64,000 nt of DNA from Sphingomonas arvum (GCF_026013565.1 NZ_JAPDOB010000002.1:1166726-1230725); one strand, 5' to 3'; shown: positions 54,306 through 63,553, counted from the stretch's first letter. Translations and numbers: made by a program. Notes: generated by a model not told the origin, from the letters alone.

Positions 54306-55033
54306 TCTCCCTCGATCACCGGTGCTTCCGTTCGGTAGCGGGGTGTTTCCGGTGGCCGGAGCAGGTACAGCAGCCCGGCGCCGGCCATGGCGAGGCCGAC
54401 CTGCCAAGAGAGGTATGCGACAAGCGCGGCGGCGACGCTCCACCCGGTCTTCAGCCAATACCGCCGATTGAGCCGCGCCACATAGGCTGGCTGCAGACGC
54501 TGATCGACGTTTCCGCGAAACACCCCGATGTTCCACTTCAGCAGCCAACTAAGCGAGGTCAGGGCCAGGCAAGCGACGAGGAACCTGGCGGCGGCCGGCA
54601 TCGCCGCCGGATGCACCAGGCTGTCCGCGAAGATGCGCGAGGGAAAAGCGATGTAGCCGATCATGGCCAGGAAGATGGTTGTCCCGATTAGGAACCAGTG
54701 GCCGGTCGTCCGGTAGATCGCACCGGAGAAATGATGGTGCACCCAGTAGAGGCCGATGATCACGGAGGCGAGAATGTAGCCGACATCCTGTGGCCAGGCG
54801 GCGGCGAGATCCTGCGCCAGAAAGCGGCCACCGGAGCGGGAATCGGGCGCGACCACGTTGAAGATCGGCAGGGTGAAGGCGATGGCGAACACGCCGTCGG
54901 CAAAGGCCTCCATCCGGCTGGTGCCCCGGGTCGCGCCTTCGCCTTCGTGTTCGTCACGCCGGGCGGGGGCGTCGAGGTCGCCGCCTGAAGGCCGCTCGCG
55001 CCGCCGCTGGGTACTGGAATTAGCGTCGGCCAT
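54302..55033 (-). CDS. TMEM175-family (DUF1211) potassium channel-like protein
   Basis: The 243-residue protein has a charged N-terminus of about 38 residues and then the family hallmark RMEAFADGVFAIAFTL in the first helix, followed by about five more helices. Bacterial TMEM175 proteins are K+-selective channels made of tetramers. The histidine run VHHHF after helix 3 is common in the family. A possible EcfG promoter lies directly upstream. Confidence 0.82.
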   Translation of the reverse strand: MADANSSTQRRRERPSGGDLDAPARRDEHEGEGATRGTSRMEAFADGVFAIAFTLPIFNVVAPDSRSGGRFLAQDLAAAWPQDVGYILASVIIGLYWVHHHFSGAIYRTTGHWFLIGTTIFLAMIGYIAFPSRIFADSLVHPAAMPAAARFLVACLALTSLSWLLKWNIGVFRGNVDQRLQPAYVARLNRRYWLKTGWSVAAALVAYLSWQVGLAMAGAGLLYLLRPPETPRYRTEAPVIEGD

Positions 55034-55041
55034 GGCTCGCT

Positions 55042-55066
55042 AACGAAGGCGGGCTGGTGCGGTTCA
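55042..55066 (-). promoter_or_regulatory. Possible EcfG promoter of the TMEM175-like gene
   Basis: On the minus strand TGAAC-N16-CGTT, one mismatch to GGAAC-N16/17-CGTT. The -10 is only about 9 bases before the start codon, so the transcript would be nearly leaderless; this weakens the call. Confidence 0.25.
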
Positions 55067-55096
55067 CTTGTTCCCGCAGTTGGAGAGGCGTATCTG

Positions 55097-55564
55097 GTGG
55101 CGATGGCAACGCACCAGCATCACCTTCACGCGGGCGACGACTTGCGCTCGGCCGCCAAGGCCCAGCTGACCGAAGCGGGCGAGCAATGGACGGGTATGCG
55201 CGAGGCGGTATTCGATGCTCTGGCGGGGTTCGATCGGCCGGCCAGCGCCTATGACATCGCCGAGGCGGTCTCCAAGGCGCAGGGGCGGCGGGTGGCGGCC
55301 AACAGCGTGTACCGCATCCTGGACCTGTTCGTGACGTCCAACCTAGCGATGCGGGTGGAGAGCGCCAACGCTTATGTCGCGAACGCTCACCCGGGCTGCC
55401 TGCACGATTGCATCTTCCTGATCTGCGACAAGTGCGGGCAGACCAAGCATATCGATGACGACCACCTGGCCGACGGAGTTCGGGCGGCCGCCGAGAAGAG
55501 CGGGTTCGCGCCGACCCGGCCGGTGATCGAGGTGCGGGGCACGTGCGAGAGCTGCACCGCCTAG
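55097..55564 (+). CDS. zur: Fur-family zinc uptake regulator
   Basis: The 155-residue protein has the Fur winged-helix (TGMREAVFDALAGFDRPASAYDIAE, NSVYRILDLF) and two CxxC zinc pairs (CDKCGQ and CESC at the C-terminus), plus the histidine-rich N-terminus HQHHLH. The domain layout fits Zur better than Fur or PerR. Zur represses zinc import genes when zinc is plentiful. GAGG is 8 bases before the GTG at 55097; an ATG at 55103 is possible. Confidence 0.85.
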   Translation: MAMATHQHHLHAGDDLRSAAKAQLTEAGEQWTGMREAVFDALAGFDRPASAYDIAEAVSKAQGRRVAANSVYRILDLFVTSNLAMRVESANAYVANAHPGCLHDCIFLICDKCGQTKHIDDDHLADGVRAAAEKSGFAPTRPVIEVRGTCESCTA

Positions 55565-55583
55565 GCACCACCTGCCCACAAGT

Positions 55584-55606
55584 CCCGTTCGACTTCACCG
55601 AACGGG
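55584..55606 (+). terminator. Terminator-like hairpin after zur
   Basis: Perfect 8-bp stem CCCGTTCG/CGAACGGG with a 7-nt loop, 20 bases after the zur stop and just ahead of dxs. No T-tract. Confidence 0.5.
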
Positions 55607-55624
55607 TGGTCTAGGGCTCGCCGA

Positions 55625-57550
55625 ATGTCCGATCGTCCCTCGACGCCGCTGCTGGACCAGGTCCAGTATCCCGCCGACATCCGCAAGCTGGACAAGGGTC
55701 AGCTGCCGCAGCTTTGCAAGGAACTGCGCGAGGAAACGATTTCCGCCGTCTCAGTCACCGGCGGGCACCTGGGCGCCGGACTGGGGGTGGTCGAACTGAC
55801 GGTCGCCATCCACTACGTGTTCGACACGCCGAGCGACAGGCTGATCTGGGACGTCGGCCACCAATGCTACCCGCACAAGATCGTGACCGGGCGCCGGGAC
55901 CGGATCCGCACCATTCGCATGGGCGGGGGCCTGTCCGGTTTCACCAAGCGCAGCGAGAGCGAATTCGACCCGTTCGGCGCGGCGCATAGCTCAACTTCCA
56001 TCAGCGCGGCGCTGGGCTTCGCCATCGCCAACAAGCTGGACGGTACGCCGCAGCGCGCGATCGCAGTGATTGGCGACGGCGCGATGACGGCCGGTATGGC
56101 TTATGAGGCGATGAACAACGCCGAGGCAGCGGGCAACCGGCTGATCGTCATTCTTAACGACAACGACATGTCGATCGCGCCGCCGGTCGGCAGCTTGCGC
56201 AACGCGCTGGCCCGGCTGGTGTCGAGCGGCAAGTACCTGACCCCGCGCAAGTTGGCGGCCAAGGTCGCGAGCCACATGCCGGCCCCGGTGCAGCGCGCGG
56301 CCGAGCGCTTCGAGGAATATGCCCGCGGCATGGTGACCGGCGGGACCCTGTTCGAGGAACTCGGCTTCTATTACGTCGGGCCGGTCGACGGCCATGATGT
56401 GGTGAGCCTGGTGGAAGTGTTGGAGAACGTGCGGGACAGCGACCACGGGCCGATGCTGATCCATGCCGTGACCCAGAAGGGCAAGGGCTACAGCTTCGCC
56501 GAGAACAGCGCCGACAAGTACCACGGCGTCGTCAAGTTCGACGTGGTGTCGGGCAAGCAGGAGAAGGCGCCGCCGGGGCCGCCAAGCTACACGCAGGTGT
56601 TCGCGGACGCGCTGGTCGGCGAGGCGGAGCGCGATCCCAAGGTGGTCGCCATCACCGCCGCCATGCCGTCGGGCACCGGACTCGACCGCTTCGAGAAGCG
56701 CTTCCCCGAGCGGACGTTCGACGTCGGCATCGCCGAGCAGCATGCGGTGACCTTCGCGGCTGGGCTGGCCGCGCAGGGCTACCGGCCGTTCTGCGCGATA
56801 TACTCGACCTTCCTGCAGCGGGCGTACGACCAGGTGGTCCACGACGTGGCCATCCAGAACCTGCCGGTCCGCTTCGGTTTGGATCGGGCCGGGCTGGTCG
56901 GCGCGGACGGGTCCACGCACGCGGGTTCGTTCGACCTTGCTTACCTGTGCACCCTGCCGAACTTCGTGGTGATGGCGGCGGCCGACGAGGTCGAGCTGAC
57001 CCACATGGTCCATACTATGGCGCTGCATGACAGCGGGCCGATCGCGGTTCGCTATCCGCGCGGCAACGGGGCGGGGCTGATCCTGCCGGCGCATCCCGAG
57101 CGGCTGGAGATTGGCAAGGGTCGGGTCGTCCGGGAGGGCAAGACGGTGGCGATCCTGTCGCTCGGCACCAGGCTGGCCGAGGCGCTTAAGGCGGCCGAGC
57201 AGCTGGAGGCGATGGGCCTGTCGGCGACCGTGGCGGACATGCGCTTCGCCAAGCCGCTGGACGAGGCGCTGATCCGCAAGCTGCTGACCACGCACGAGGT
57301 GGCGGTGACGGTGGAGGAAGCGGCCGTGGGCGGCTTCGGCGCGCACGTGCTGACGCTTGCAAGCGACGAAGGCCTGATCGACGCGGGCCTGAAGCTGCGC
57401 ACCATGCGGCTGCCGGACCGGTTCCAGGACCAGGACAAGCCGGACAAGCAATATGACGAGGCCGGCCTCAACGCCCCGCACATCGTCGACACTGTGCTCA
57501 AGGCACTGCGGCGGAACAGCGTTGGCGTCGAGGAGGGCGTGCGCGCCTGA
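55625..57550 (+). CDS. dxs: 1-deoxy-D-xylulose-5-phosphate synthase
   Basis: Dxs condenses pyruvate and glyceraldehyde-3-phosphate with thiamine diphosphate, the first step of the MEP isoprenoid pathway (carotenoids, quinones). The 641-residue protein has [17 protein letters not shown], the ThDP motif [17 protein letters not shown] and the transketolase pyrimidine domain with [17 protein letters not shown]. Length is standard. tlyA follows after 8 bases, a frequent pairing. Confidence 0.97.
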   Translation: MSDRPSTPLLDQVQYPADIRKLDKGQLPQLCKELREETISAVSVTGGHLGAGLGVVELTVAIHYVFDTPSDRLIWDVGHQCYPHKIVTGRRDRIRTIRMGGGLSGFTKRSESEFDPFGAAHSSTSISAALGFAIANKLDGTPQRAIAVIGDGAMTAGMAYEAMNNAEAAGNRLIVILNDNDMSIAPPVGSLRNALARLVSSGKYLTPRKLAAKVASHMPAPVQRAAERFEEYARGMVTGGTLFEELGFYYVGPVDGHDVVSLVEVLENVRDSDHGPMLIHAVTQKGKGYSFAENSADKYHGVVKFDVVSGKQEKAPPGPPSYTQVFADALVGEAERDPKVVAITAAMPSGTGLDRFEKRFPERTFDVGIAEQHAVTFAAGLAAQGYRPFCAIYSTFLQRAYDQVVHDVAIQNLPVRFGLDRAGLVGADGSTHAGSFDLAYLCTLPNFVVMAAADEVELTHMVHTMALHDSGPIAVRYPRGNGAGLILPAHPERLEIGKGRVVREGKTVAILSLGTRLAEALKAAEQLEAMGLSATVADMRFAKPLDEALIRKLLTTHEVAVTVEEAAVGGFGAHVLTLASDEGLIDAGLKLRTMRLPDRFQDQDKPDKQYDEAGLNAPHIVDTVLKALRRNSVGVEEGVRA

Positions 57551-57558
57551 CCGCACGC

Positions 57559-58311
57559 TTGAAGCTGAGGGTCGACCAGGCGCTGGTCGAGCGCGGGCTC
57601 GTCGACAGTCGGAGCCGGGCCCAAGCGCTGATCATGGCTGGCGCCGTGTTTTCCGGTGAGCGGAAGGTGGCCAAAGCGGGGGAGATGATCGCCGCCGATG
57701 CGGCGCTGGAGGTGCGCGGCAAGGATCATCCGTGGGTGTCGCGAGGCGGCGTGAAGCTGGAGCACGGGCTGACCCACTTCGGCATCGAAGTGACCAGTGC
57801 GACGGCGCTGGACATCGGCTCCTCCACCGGCGGGTTCACCGACGTGCTGCTGAGCCGGGGCGCGGCGAAGGTCTACGCGGTGGACGTGGGCACCAACCAA
57901 CTCGCTTGGAAACTGCGGCAAGACCCGCGGGTGATCGTCCTGGAACAGTTCAACGCCCGCCACCTCACAACAGAGCAGGTGCCCGAGCCGATCGACATGG
58001 TGGTGTGCGACGCCAGCTTCATCAGCCTGGCCAAGGTAATGGAGGCGCCGCTTCGGCTTGCCCGCGAAGGTGCGGTGGCGGTGCTGCTGGTCAAGCCGCA
58101 GTTCGAGGCCGGTCGGGCCGAGGTCGGCAAGGGCGGGGTGGTGCGCGATCCCGTGGTGCACGAGCGCGTGTGCGCCGAGGCGGCGGAATGGATCGCTTCG
58201 CGGGGCTGGCGGGTTTTGGGAGTGACGCGTAGCCCGATCACCGGACCGGAGGGCAATGTCGAGTTCCTGCTCGGCGCACGGAAGGAGGCTGGCGATGGCG
58301 ACCACGGCTGA
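57559..58311 (+). CDS. tlyA: TlyA-family rRNA 2'-O-methyltransferase
   Basis: TlyA methylates cytidines in 16S and 23S rRNA in the organisms studied; it is also annotated as hemolysin A. The 250-residue protein has an N-terminal S4 domain (LRVDQALVERGLVDSRSRAQ) and a FtsJ-like methyltransferase core with ALDIGSSTGGFTDVLL and KPQFEAGR. The start is TTG, 8 bases after dxs. Its end overlaps the tspO-like start by 17 bases. Confidence 0.93.
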   Translation: MKLRVDQALVERGLVDSRSRAQALIMAGAVFSGERKVAKAGEMIAADAALEVRGKDHPWVSRGGVKLEHGLTHFGIEVTSATALDIGSSTGGFTDVLLSRGAAKVYAVDVGTNQLAWKLRQDPRVIVLEQFNARHLTTEQVPEPIDMVVCDASFISLAKVMEAPLRLAREGAVAVLLVKPQFEAGRAEVGKGGVVRDPVVHERVCAEAAEWIASRGWRVLGVTRSPITGPEGNVEFLLGARKEAGDGDHG

Positions 58312-58858
58312 TCGGTTCTCGACCGAAGCTCAGGAACCGAAACCCCGGCGCAAGTGGTGGAAGATCGCGCTGGTCGCGGTGCCGGCGATCGTGGCGGTCG
58401 GCTCGGCGATCGGCTACCTGTCCAATAGCGGCTTCGCCAACGATTGGTATGCGCCGCTGGAGAAGCCGAGCTTCCAGCCGCCGTCCTGGGCCTTTCCCGT
58501 CACGTGGACGACGCTTTATACCTTCATGGGGATTGCGGTGGCGCTGATCCTGGCTGGCCCGCGGTCCCGGCAGCGCACGCTGGCCTTAACCCTGTTCTTC
58601 GCGCAGCTCGCGCTCAACTTCGCCTGGTCGCCGACTTTCTTCGGCGCAGGGTATATCGACTGGGCGTTGCTGATCATCCTTGCGATGAACGTGATCGTTA
58701 CCGCCACCATCATCGCGGCTTGGCCGCTGAACAGGGTGGCGGCCTTGCTGCTTGTGCCCTATCTGCCGTGGTTGTGCCTGGCCACCGCGCTCAATCACGA
58801 GACGGGCCGGCTCAACCCCGGCGCCGACCGTGCGCCGCTGGGCCTAACGGGAGAATAG
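58295..58858 (+). CDS. TspO/MBR-family membrane protein
   Basis: The 187-residue protein has an N-terminal charged tail and five helices with the family motifs NDWYAPLEKPSFQPPSWAFP, WTTLYTFMGIA and LNFAWSPTFFG. TspO proteins bind porphyrins and influence tetrapyrrole metabolism and stress responses. The strong GAAGGAGG site 6 bases before the ATG at 58295 fixes the start. It overlaps tlyA and is followed 5 bases later by ubiK. Confidence 0.92.
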   Translation: MATTADRFSTEAQEPKPRRKWWKIALVAVPAIVAVGSAIGYLSNSGFANDWYAPLEKPSFQPPSWAFPVTWTTLYTFMGIAVALILAGPRSRQRTLALTLFFAQLALNFAWSPTFFGAGYIDWALLIILAMNVIVTATIIAAWPLNRVAALLLVPYLPWLCLATALNHETGRLNPGADRAPLGLTGE

Positions 58859-58863
58859 GGACC

Positions 58864-59187
58864 ATGCAGTCGCAGAACCGGTTGTTCGACGACTTCGTCA
58901 AGATCATGAACGGCGCGGCCGGAACCGTGGCGGGCATGACCCGCGAGGCGCAGGAGAGCATGCGCGAGCGGATGCGCGAGTTCGTCGGCGGCATGGATTT
59001 CGTCTCCCGCGACGAGTTCGAGGCGGTGAAAATGATGGCCGCTCAGGCCCGCGAGGAAGTGGAAGCATTGCGCAACCGGCTGGCAGCGCTGGAGGCGTCG
59101 ACGGGCAAGGGCCCGGCCAGCGCGGGCGCCACTCCCGGAACGCGCAAGAAGGGTCCGGCGACGGGCATGGACACGCCCGAGGAGTGA
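58864..59187 (+). CDS. ubiK: Ubiquinone biosynthesis accessory factor UbiK (BMFP family)
   Basis: The 107-residue protein has the YqiC/BMFP pattern: LFDDFVKIMNGAAGTVAGM, an amphipathic helix, MDFVSRDEFEAVKMM and a coiled coil AREEVEALRNRLAALEA, then a disordered glycine/proline tail. UbiK assists aerobic ubiquinone synthesis as a trimer. Its stop overlaps the next gene's GTG (GTGA). Confidence 0.85.
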   Translation: MQSQNRLFDDFVKIMNGAAGTVAGMTREAQESMRERMREFVGGMDFVSRDEFEAVKMMAAQAREEVEALRNRLAALEASTGKGPASAGATPGTRKKGPATGMDTPEE

Positions 59188-59705
59188 GCACTTTCTTGAC
59201 CGAGGAAGACAGCAGCGAGGAACGGGAAGACGGCGCCCCCATCGAGGTGCTGGAAGCCTATTTCGATGCGCGCGGATGGAGTTGCGAGCGGGCGGGCGAC
59301 GGCGAGATCGTCGCCTCCGCGCCGGGCAGCTGGGCCCAGTACGAGCTGCGCGGCGTGTGGCGGCCGGACGACCAGGTGCTGCAGTTCCTGGCCTTTCCCG
59401 ACATCAAGGTCGCGGCCGACAAGCGCCTGCCGATCTATGAAACGCTGGGGCTGGTCAACGAGCAGCTGTGGCTTGGCCATTTCGAATTGTGGTCAGGCTC
59501 GGGGCTGATCGTGTTTCGTTACTCGGCCTTGCTCGATGCGGGCGAGGGCGAGGGGCTGACGTTCGAGCAGGCGGAGGCGATCGCCGAGGCGGCGCTGGAA
59601 GAATGCGAGCGCTTCTTTCCAGTGTTCCAGTTCGTGTTGTGGGGCGGCAAGTCGCCGCAGGACGCGATCACGGCGGCACTGATCGAAACAGCCGGCGAGG
59701 CTTGA
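59184..59705 (+). CDS. YbjN-domain protein
   Basis: The 173-residue acidic protein matches the YbjN fold (VLEAYFDARGWSCERAGDGEIVAS ... HFELWSGSGLIVFRYSAL), related to type III secretion chaperones, but its function is unknown. It lies between ubiK and proC, overlapping ubiK by 4 bases and ending 4 bases before proC, so it may be part of a tlyA-tspO-ubiK-ybjN-proC transcript. Confidence 0.85.
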   Translation: MSTFLTEEDSSEEREDGAPIEVLEAYFDARGWSCERAGDGEIVASAPGSWAQYELRGVWRPDDQVLQFLAFPDIKVAADKRLPIYETLGLVNEQLWLGHFELWSGSGLIVFRYSALLDAGEGEGLTFEQAEAIAEAALEECERFFPVFQFVLWGGKSPQDAITAALIETAGEA

Positions 59706-59709
59706 GCGC

Positions 59710-60573
59710 ATGAGCGTGGTGAATGTCACCGCCGGCCCGGCGGGGAGCCCCGTGCTGGCACCGTCCATCTGGTTCGTCGGCTGCGGCAACATGGCGGGCG
59801 CGATGGTCGAGGGCTGGCGCTCGGCTGGAGTCGACTTCAGCCAGTCGGTCGCGATCCGGCCAAGCGGCACGCCGGTGCCGGGCCTGAGGACCGTGCAGAC
59901 CTTGGGCGAGGCAGGACGACCGCCGGAGCTGCTGCTGCTCGGCTTCAAGCCGCAGATGCTGCGGGAGCTCGCCCCGGGGCTGGCCAACTGGGTGACGTCG
60001 CGAACGGCCGTGGTATCGATCTTGGCCGGCGTTGAGGTTGCGACCTTGCGCGAGCTGTTCCCGCGGGCGCAAGCGGTGGTGCGGGTGATGCCGAACGTCG
60101 CGTGCGCGATCCGGCGCGGGGTGACCGGGCTGTACAGCGCGGATGCGGACGAGGCGCTCCGCACTCGGCTGCGGCAGTTGTTCATGATCCTTGGCCTGAC
60201 GGTCGAATGCACGAACGAGGCGGAGCTGGCCACGATCGGCTCGGTCGCGGGGGCGGGGCCGGCCTATGTCGCGCGGTTCATCGAGGCGCTGGCGCGTGCT
60301 GGCGAGGCGCGTGGGCTCGATCCTCAGCTGTCGCTGACGATCGCGCGCGAAACGGTGTTCGGCACCGGCTGGCTGGCGGCGACGACTGGCGCGGAGATGG
60401 ACGAGATCGTGCGGCGGGTGAGAAGCCCGAATGGCACCACCGCCGCTGGGTTGGCCGTGCTGGAACCGGAACTGCCGGCGCTGGTCGGGCGCACGATCGA
60501 TGCGGCCGCCCGGCGCGGGGCCGAGCTGGCCGCCGCTGCCCGCGCCATTGATTCACCGGAGGGCGCCGCCTAA
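59710..60573 (+). CDS. proC: Pyrroline-5-carboxylate reductase
   Basis: ProC makes proline from pyrroline-5-carboxylate with NADPH. The 287-residue protein has an N-terminal Rossmann motif FVGCGNMAGAMVEGW, the VMPNVACAIRRG segment and the C-terminal dimerisation signature with GSVAGAGPAYVARFIEAL and VRSPNGTTAAGL. Slightly longer than average at the N-terminus (about 18 residues). Confidence 0.94.
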   Translation: MSVVNVTAGPAGSPVLAPSIWFVGCGNMAGAMVEGWRSAGVDFSQSVAIRPSGTPVPGLRTVQTLGEAGRPPELLLLGFKPQMLRELAPGLANWVTSRTAVVSILAGVEVATLRELFPRAQAVVRVMPNVACAIRRGVTGLYSADADEALRTRLRQLFMILGLTVECTNEAELATIGSVAGAGPAYVARFIEALARAGEARGLDPQLSLTIARETVFGTGWLAATTGAEMDEIVRRVRSPNGTTAAGLAVLEPELPALVGRTIDAAARRGAELAAAARAIDSPEGAA

Positions 60574-60604
60574 GCCGCCGCGAACTTCTTAATCGGGATT
60601 ACGC

Positions 60605-61480
60605 ATGGCCGGCTTCGACGATCGCGACGGGTGGATTTGGTTCGACGGCAAGCTCGTGCCGTGGCGCGAGGCGAACGTCCACATCCTCACTCATGCGATG
60701 CATTATGCGTCCAGCGTGTTCGAGGGACAGCGGGCCTATGGCGGGCGTATCTTCCGCCTGTCCGACCACAGTCGCCGGCTACGGCGCAGCGCCGAGCTGC
60801 TCGGCTTCGAGATTCCGTGGAGCGTCGAGCAGATCGACGCCGCCTGTAACGAAGTGCTGAAGGCGAATGGGCTGGAGGACGCCTATCTCCGTCCGGTCGC
60901 CTGGCGCGGGTCTGAGTCGATGGGCGTCAACCCGAAGGGCACCGAGCCGCACTTGGCGATCGCCTGCTGGCACTGGGGCAAGTATTTCGATGAGGAGAAG
61001 CAGCACCGCGGCATCCGGCTGGACATCGCACCGTGGCGGCGGCCCGCTCCCTTCACCGCGCCGGTGGAAAGCAAGGCCGCCGGCCTGTATATGATCGCGA
61101 GCCTGTCGAAGCAGCACGCCGATGCGCGCGGTTATGACGATGCGCTGATGTTCGACTGGCGGGGGCAGGTGGCGGAGGCGACCGGCGCCAACGCCTTCTT
61201 CGTACGTGACGGCAAGCTCATCACGCCGACCCCCGATTGCTTCCTGAACGGCATCACCCGCCAGACGGTGATCGAACTGGCCCAGAAGCGCGGCATCGAG
61301 GTCGAGGAGCGCGCGGTGTGGCCGGAGGAGCTCGAGAGCCTGGAGCAGATGTTCGTCACCGGCTCCGCCGCCGAAGTGACGCTGGTCCAGTCGGCGGGTC
61401 CGTGGAACTTCGAAGTGGGCGATCTCTCGCGCCAGCTGCAGCGGGACTATGACGACCTGGTGAACGCGCGCCAGGCCTGA
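60605..61480 (+). CDS. ilvE: Branched-chain amino acid aminotransferase
   Basis: This PLP enzyme interconverts branched-chain amino acids and their keto acids. The 291-residue protein is a fold-type IV transaminase with HAMHYASSVFEGQRAY, the PLP lysine K157 in VESKAAGLYMIAS and EATGANAFFVRDGKL. A D-amino-acid transaminase is excluded by the motif pattern and length. It is a single gene between proC and the transporter. Confidence 0.93.
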   Translation: MAGFDDRDGWIWFDGKLVPWREANVHILTHAMHYASSVFEGQRAYGGRIFRLSDHSRRLRRSAELLGFEIPWSVEQIDAACNEVLKANGLEDAYLRPVAWRGSESMGVNPKGTEPHLAIACWHWGKYFDEEKQHRGIRLDIAPWRRPAPFTAPVESKAAGLYMIASLSKQHADARGYDDALMFDWRGQVAEATGANAFFVRDGKLITPTPDCFLNGITRQTVIELAQKRGIEVEERAVWPEELESLEQMFVTGSAAEVTLVQSAGPWNFEVGDLSRQLQRDYDDLVNARQA

Positions 61481-61532
61481 CCTACTGGACGGTTGCGCTC
61501 TCCCGGCTACAAGGTCGGGTAGAGGGGAACCG

Positions 61533-63128
61533 ATGGCCAGCACCGCCGCACCGAACACGTCCGAATATGTCGTCGACGCCAAGCGCGATCGGCTGGTCAT
61601 CACGGCATCCGCGCTCGGTACCGTGTTCGAGTGGTACGATTTCTTCCTCTACGGCATCCTCGCCGCATTGCTCGGGCGGCTGTTTTTCCCGACGGACAAT
61701 CCCACGGCCGCGACGCTGGCCAGCCTAGCGGCGTTTGGTGCCGGGTTCGGGGTGCGGCCCTTGGGTGCGCTGCTGTTCGGATGGTTTGGCGATAAGGTCG
61801 GGCGCAAGTACACCTTTTTGGTCACCATCACCGTGATGGGAGGCGCGACGGCGGCGATCGGCTTCCTTCCGACCTTTGCCACGGCCGGGCTGTGGGCGCC
61901 GGGGCTATTGGTTGGACTGCGCCTGCTGCAAGGCTTGGCGCTCGGCGGCGAGTATGGCGGCGCGGCGATCTACGTCGCCGAGCACGCCCCGGCGAATAAG
62001 CGCGGCCAGTATACCAGTTGGATACAAGTGAGCGTGGTTGGCGGCTTCCTGCTGTGCCTGGTAATGGTACTGGCCTGCCGCCACGCGCTGACGCCGGAGC
62101 AGTTCGACGCCTGGGGCTGGCGAGTGCCGTTCATCGCCAGCCTCGTCATGCTGGCCGTCTCACTCTACATCCGGCTGAAGCTCAAGGAGAGTCCGGTCTT
62201 CCGCGCGATGAAAGACGCGGGCCAGACCAGCCGCAATCCGTTCAAGGACAGCCTGACCTATCCGGGTAACCTCAAGCGGGTGGCCGTGGCACTGTTCGGC
62301 GTCGCGGCGGGCCTGACGGTCATCTACTACACCAGCCAGTTCGGCACGCTCTACTTTCTGCAGGGCACCGCGCGGGTCGGCGAAGAGGAAGCGCTTCTGT
62401 ACATGGCGGTCGGGGCGCTGATCGCCGCGCCACTCTACGTGGGCTTCGGCGCGCTGTCGGACCGGGTCGGACGCAAGAAGCTGCTGCTGCTCGGCTACGG
62501 GCTGACGCTGGTGCTGCTGTTCCCTCTGTTCCACATGATGGCAGACGGTGCCAATCCGGCGCTGGGACGGGCCGCGGCGACCTCGCCGGTGCGTCTGGAG
62601 CTGCCGGCCGACTGCCGCTTCAACGTCTTTGCGGCCAAGCACACGACGCCGTGCGCCCAGGCGCTGAATTATCTGTCCAAGCGCGGCGTTAGCTACACCA
62701 AGCAGGAAACCGGTCAGGTCGCGCTGAACGTCGGCAACCAACGCATCGCCGGGTTTGATCAAACTGCGTACACGGCGGCACTGGAAGCGGCCGGTTACCC
62801 GGACAAGGCCGATCCGGCCCAAAAGCAGCCGTGGAAGATCATCCTGGCCGTGGCGATCATGGTGGCGCTCTCGGCCATGACCTACGGCCAGGTCGCCGCT
62901 ATCCTGGTGGAAATGTTTCCCGCCCGGATCCGCTACACGTCGATGTCGGTCCCTTACCACATCGGCTCGGGCTATTTCGGCGGCTTCCTGCCGCTCATCT
63001 CCCAGTACATCGTGGTGCGGACAGGCGACGCCTACGCCGGCCTATGGTACACGATTGCGGTGGTGGCGATGGCGTTCGTCGTCAGCGCCATATGGCTACC
63101 CGAGACGCATCGCACGCAGCTCGACTGA
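61533..63128 (+). CDS. MHS-family MFS transporter with a large inserted loop
   Basis: The 531-residue protein has the metabolite:H+ symporter pattern: TVFEWYDFFLYG in helix 1, GWFGDKVGRKY between helices 2 and 3, LRLLQGLALGGEYGGAA in helix 4. It is about 90-100 residues longer than usual because a hydrophilic segment (about 337-432, with two cysteines at 361 and 374) lies between helices 9 and 10. That segment probably faces the periplasm. Substrate unknown (family members carry dicarboxylates, proline/betaine or shikimate). GAGGGGA precedes the ATG. Confidence 0.9.
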   Translation: MASTAAPNTSEYVVDAKRDRLVITASALGTVFEWYDFFLYGILAALLGRLFFPTDNPTAATLASLAAFGAGFGVRPLGALLFGWFGDKVGRKYTFLVTITVMGGATAAIGFLPTFATAGLWAPGLLVGLRLLQGLALGGEYGGAAIYVAEHAPANKRGQYTSWIQVSVVGGFLLCLVMVLACRHALTPEQFDAWGWRVPFIASLVMLAVSLYIRLKLKESPVFRAMKDAGQTSRNPFKDSLTYPGNLKRVAVALFGVAAGLTVIYYTSQFGTLYFLQGTARVGEEEALLYMAVGALIAAPLYVGFGALSDRVGRKKLLLLGYGLTLVLLFPLFHMMADGANPALGRAAATSPVRLELPADCRFNVFAAKHTTPCAQALNYLSKRGVSYTKQETGQVALNVGNQRIAGFDQTAYTAALEAAGYPDKADPAQKQPWKIILAVAIMVALSAMTYGQVAAILVEMFPARIRYTSMSVPYHIGSGYFGGFLPLISQYIVVRTGDAYAGLWYTIAVVAMAFVVSAIWLPETHRTQLD

Positions 63129-63136
63129 CTGAGGCC

Positions 63137-63164
63137 TTGAGAGAGCCGGCGGTGGCTCTATAAG
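63137..63164 (+). promoter_or_regulatory. Promoter of tRNA-Gln
   Basis: TTGAGA, 16 bases, TATAAG, with the tRNA beginning 13 bases after the -10. A good match to the housekeeping sigma factor pattern. Confidence 0.7.
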
Positions 63165-63176
63165 CGCCCCGTCTGC

Positions 63177-63251
63177 TGGGGCGTCGCCAAGTGGTAAGGC
63201 ACCGGTTTTTGGTACCGGCATTCGCAGGTTCGAATCCTGCCGCCCCAGCCA
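63177..63251 (+). tRNA. tRNA-Gln (anticodon TTG)
   Basis: A full cloverleaf can be drawn: acceptor TGGGGCG/CGCCCCA, anticodon stem CCGGT/ACCGG around the loop TTTTGGT with anticodon TTG, T stem GCAGG/CCTGC around TTCGAAT, and an encoded CCA end. It reads CAA codons. The 3' side is followed by a decayed integrase fragment, consistent with use as an integration site. Confidence 0.97.
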
Positions 63252-63371
63252 AGCTCTTCGCCGACCCAGCCAAGAGCCGGCCAAGTCACAGAGATCGCCG
63301 GCTCAGCAAGGGCCGCACCCGGATAGTGCCATCCGATTGTGCCAACGCGCTGGCTGCAAGGAGCCTCGCGC

Positions 63372-63553
63372 ATGGCCAGCAATCAGCACATCTACCGTCG
63401 CGGTCACATCTTCTGGTAATGCCGAATCCATCGACTTTTCTGATAGGCCACCCCCCGGATATCCGGCTATCCTTGGAGACCGACCGGTGCGAGGCCAGCG
63501 ACAGAGGTGCTGTCTTGACCGCCGCAACGCAACCTTTTCTCCGGCCTGAGTGA
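63372..63553 (+). pseudogene. Decayed N-terminus of a tyrosine recombinase (integrase)
   Basis: A frame from the ATG at 63372 gives MASNQHIYRRGHIFW and then a stop; after a frameshift the next frame gives DIRLSLETDRCEASDRGAVLTAA up to a stop at 63553. Both parts and their order resemble the N-terminal arm region of phage-type integrases in alphaproteobacteria, which typically read 'IYRRG..FWWRR' followed by 'IRLSLRT...EA..RGA.LTA'. The catalytic domain is missing. Located 120 bases after tRNA-Gln. The call rests on remembered motif patterns. Confidence 0.5.

Noticed and set aside
55991..57556. Long open frame antisense to dxs
   Set aside because: dxs is intact and complete; the antisense product is low-information Arg/His/Ala/Val sequence.
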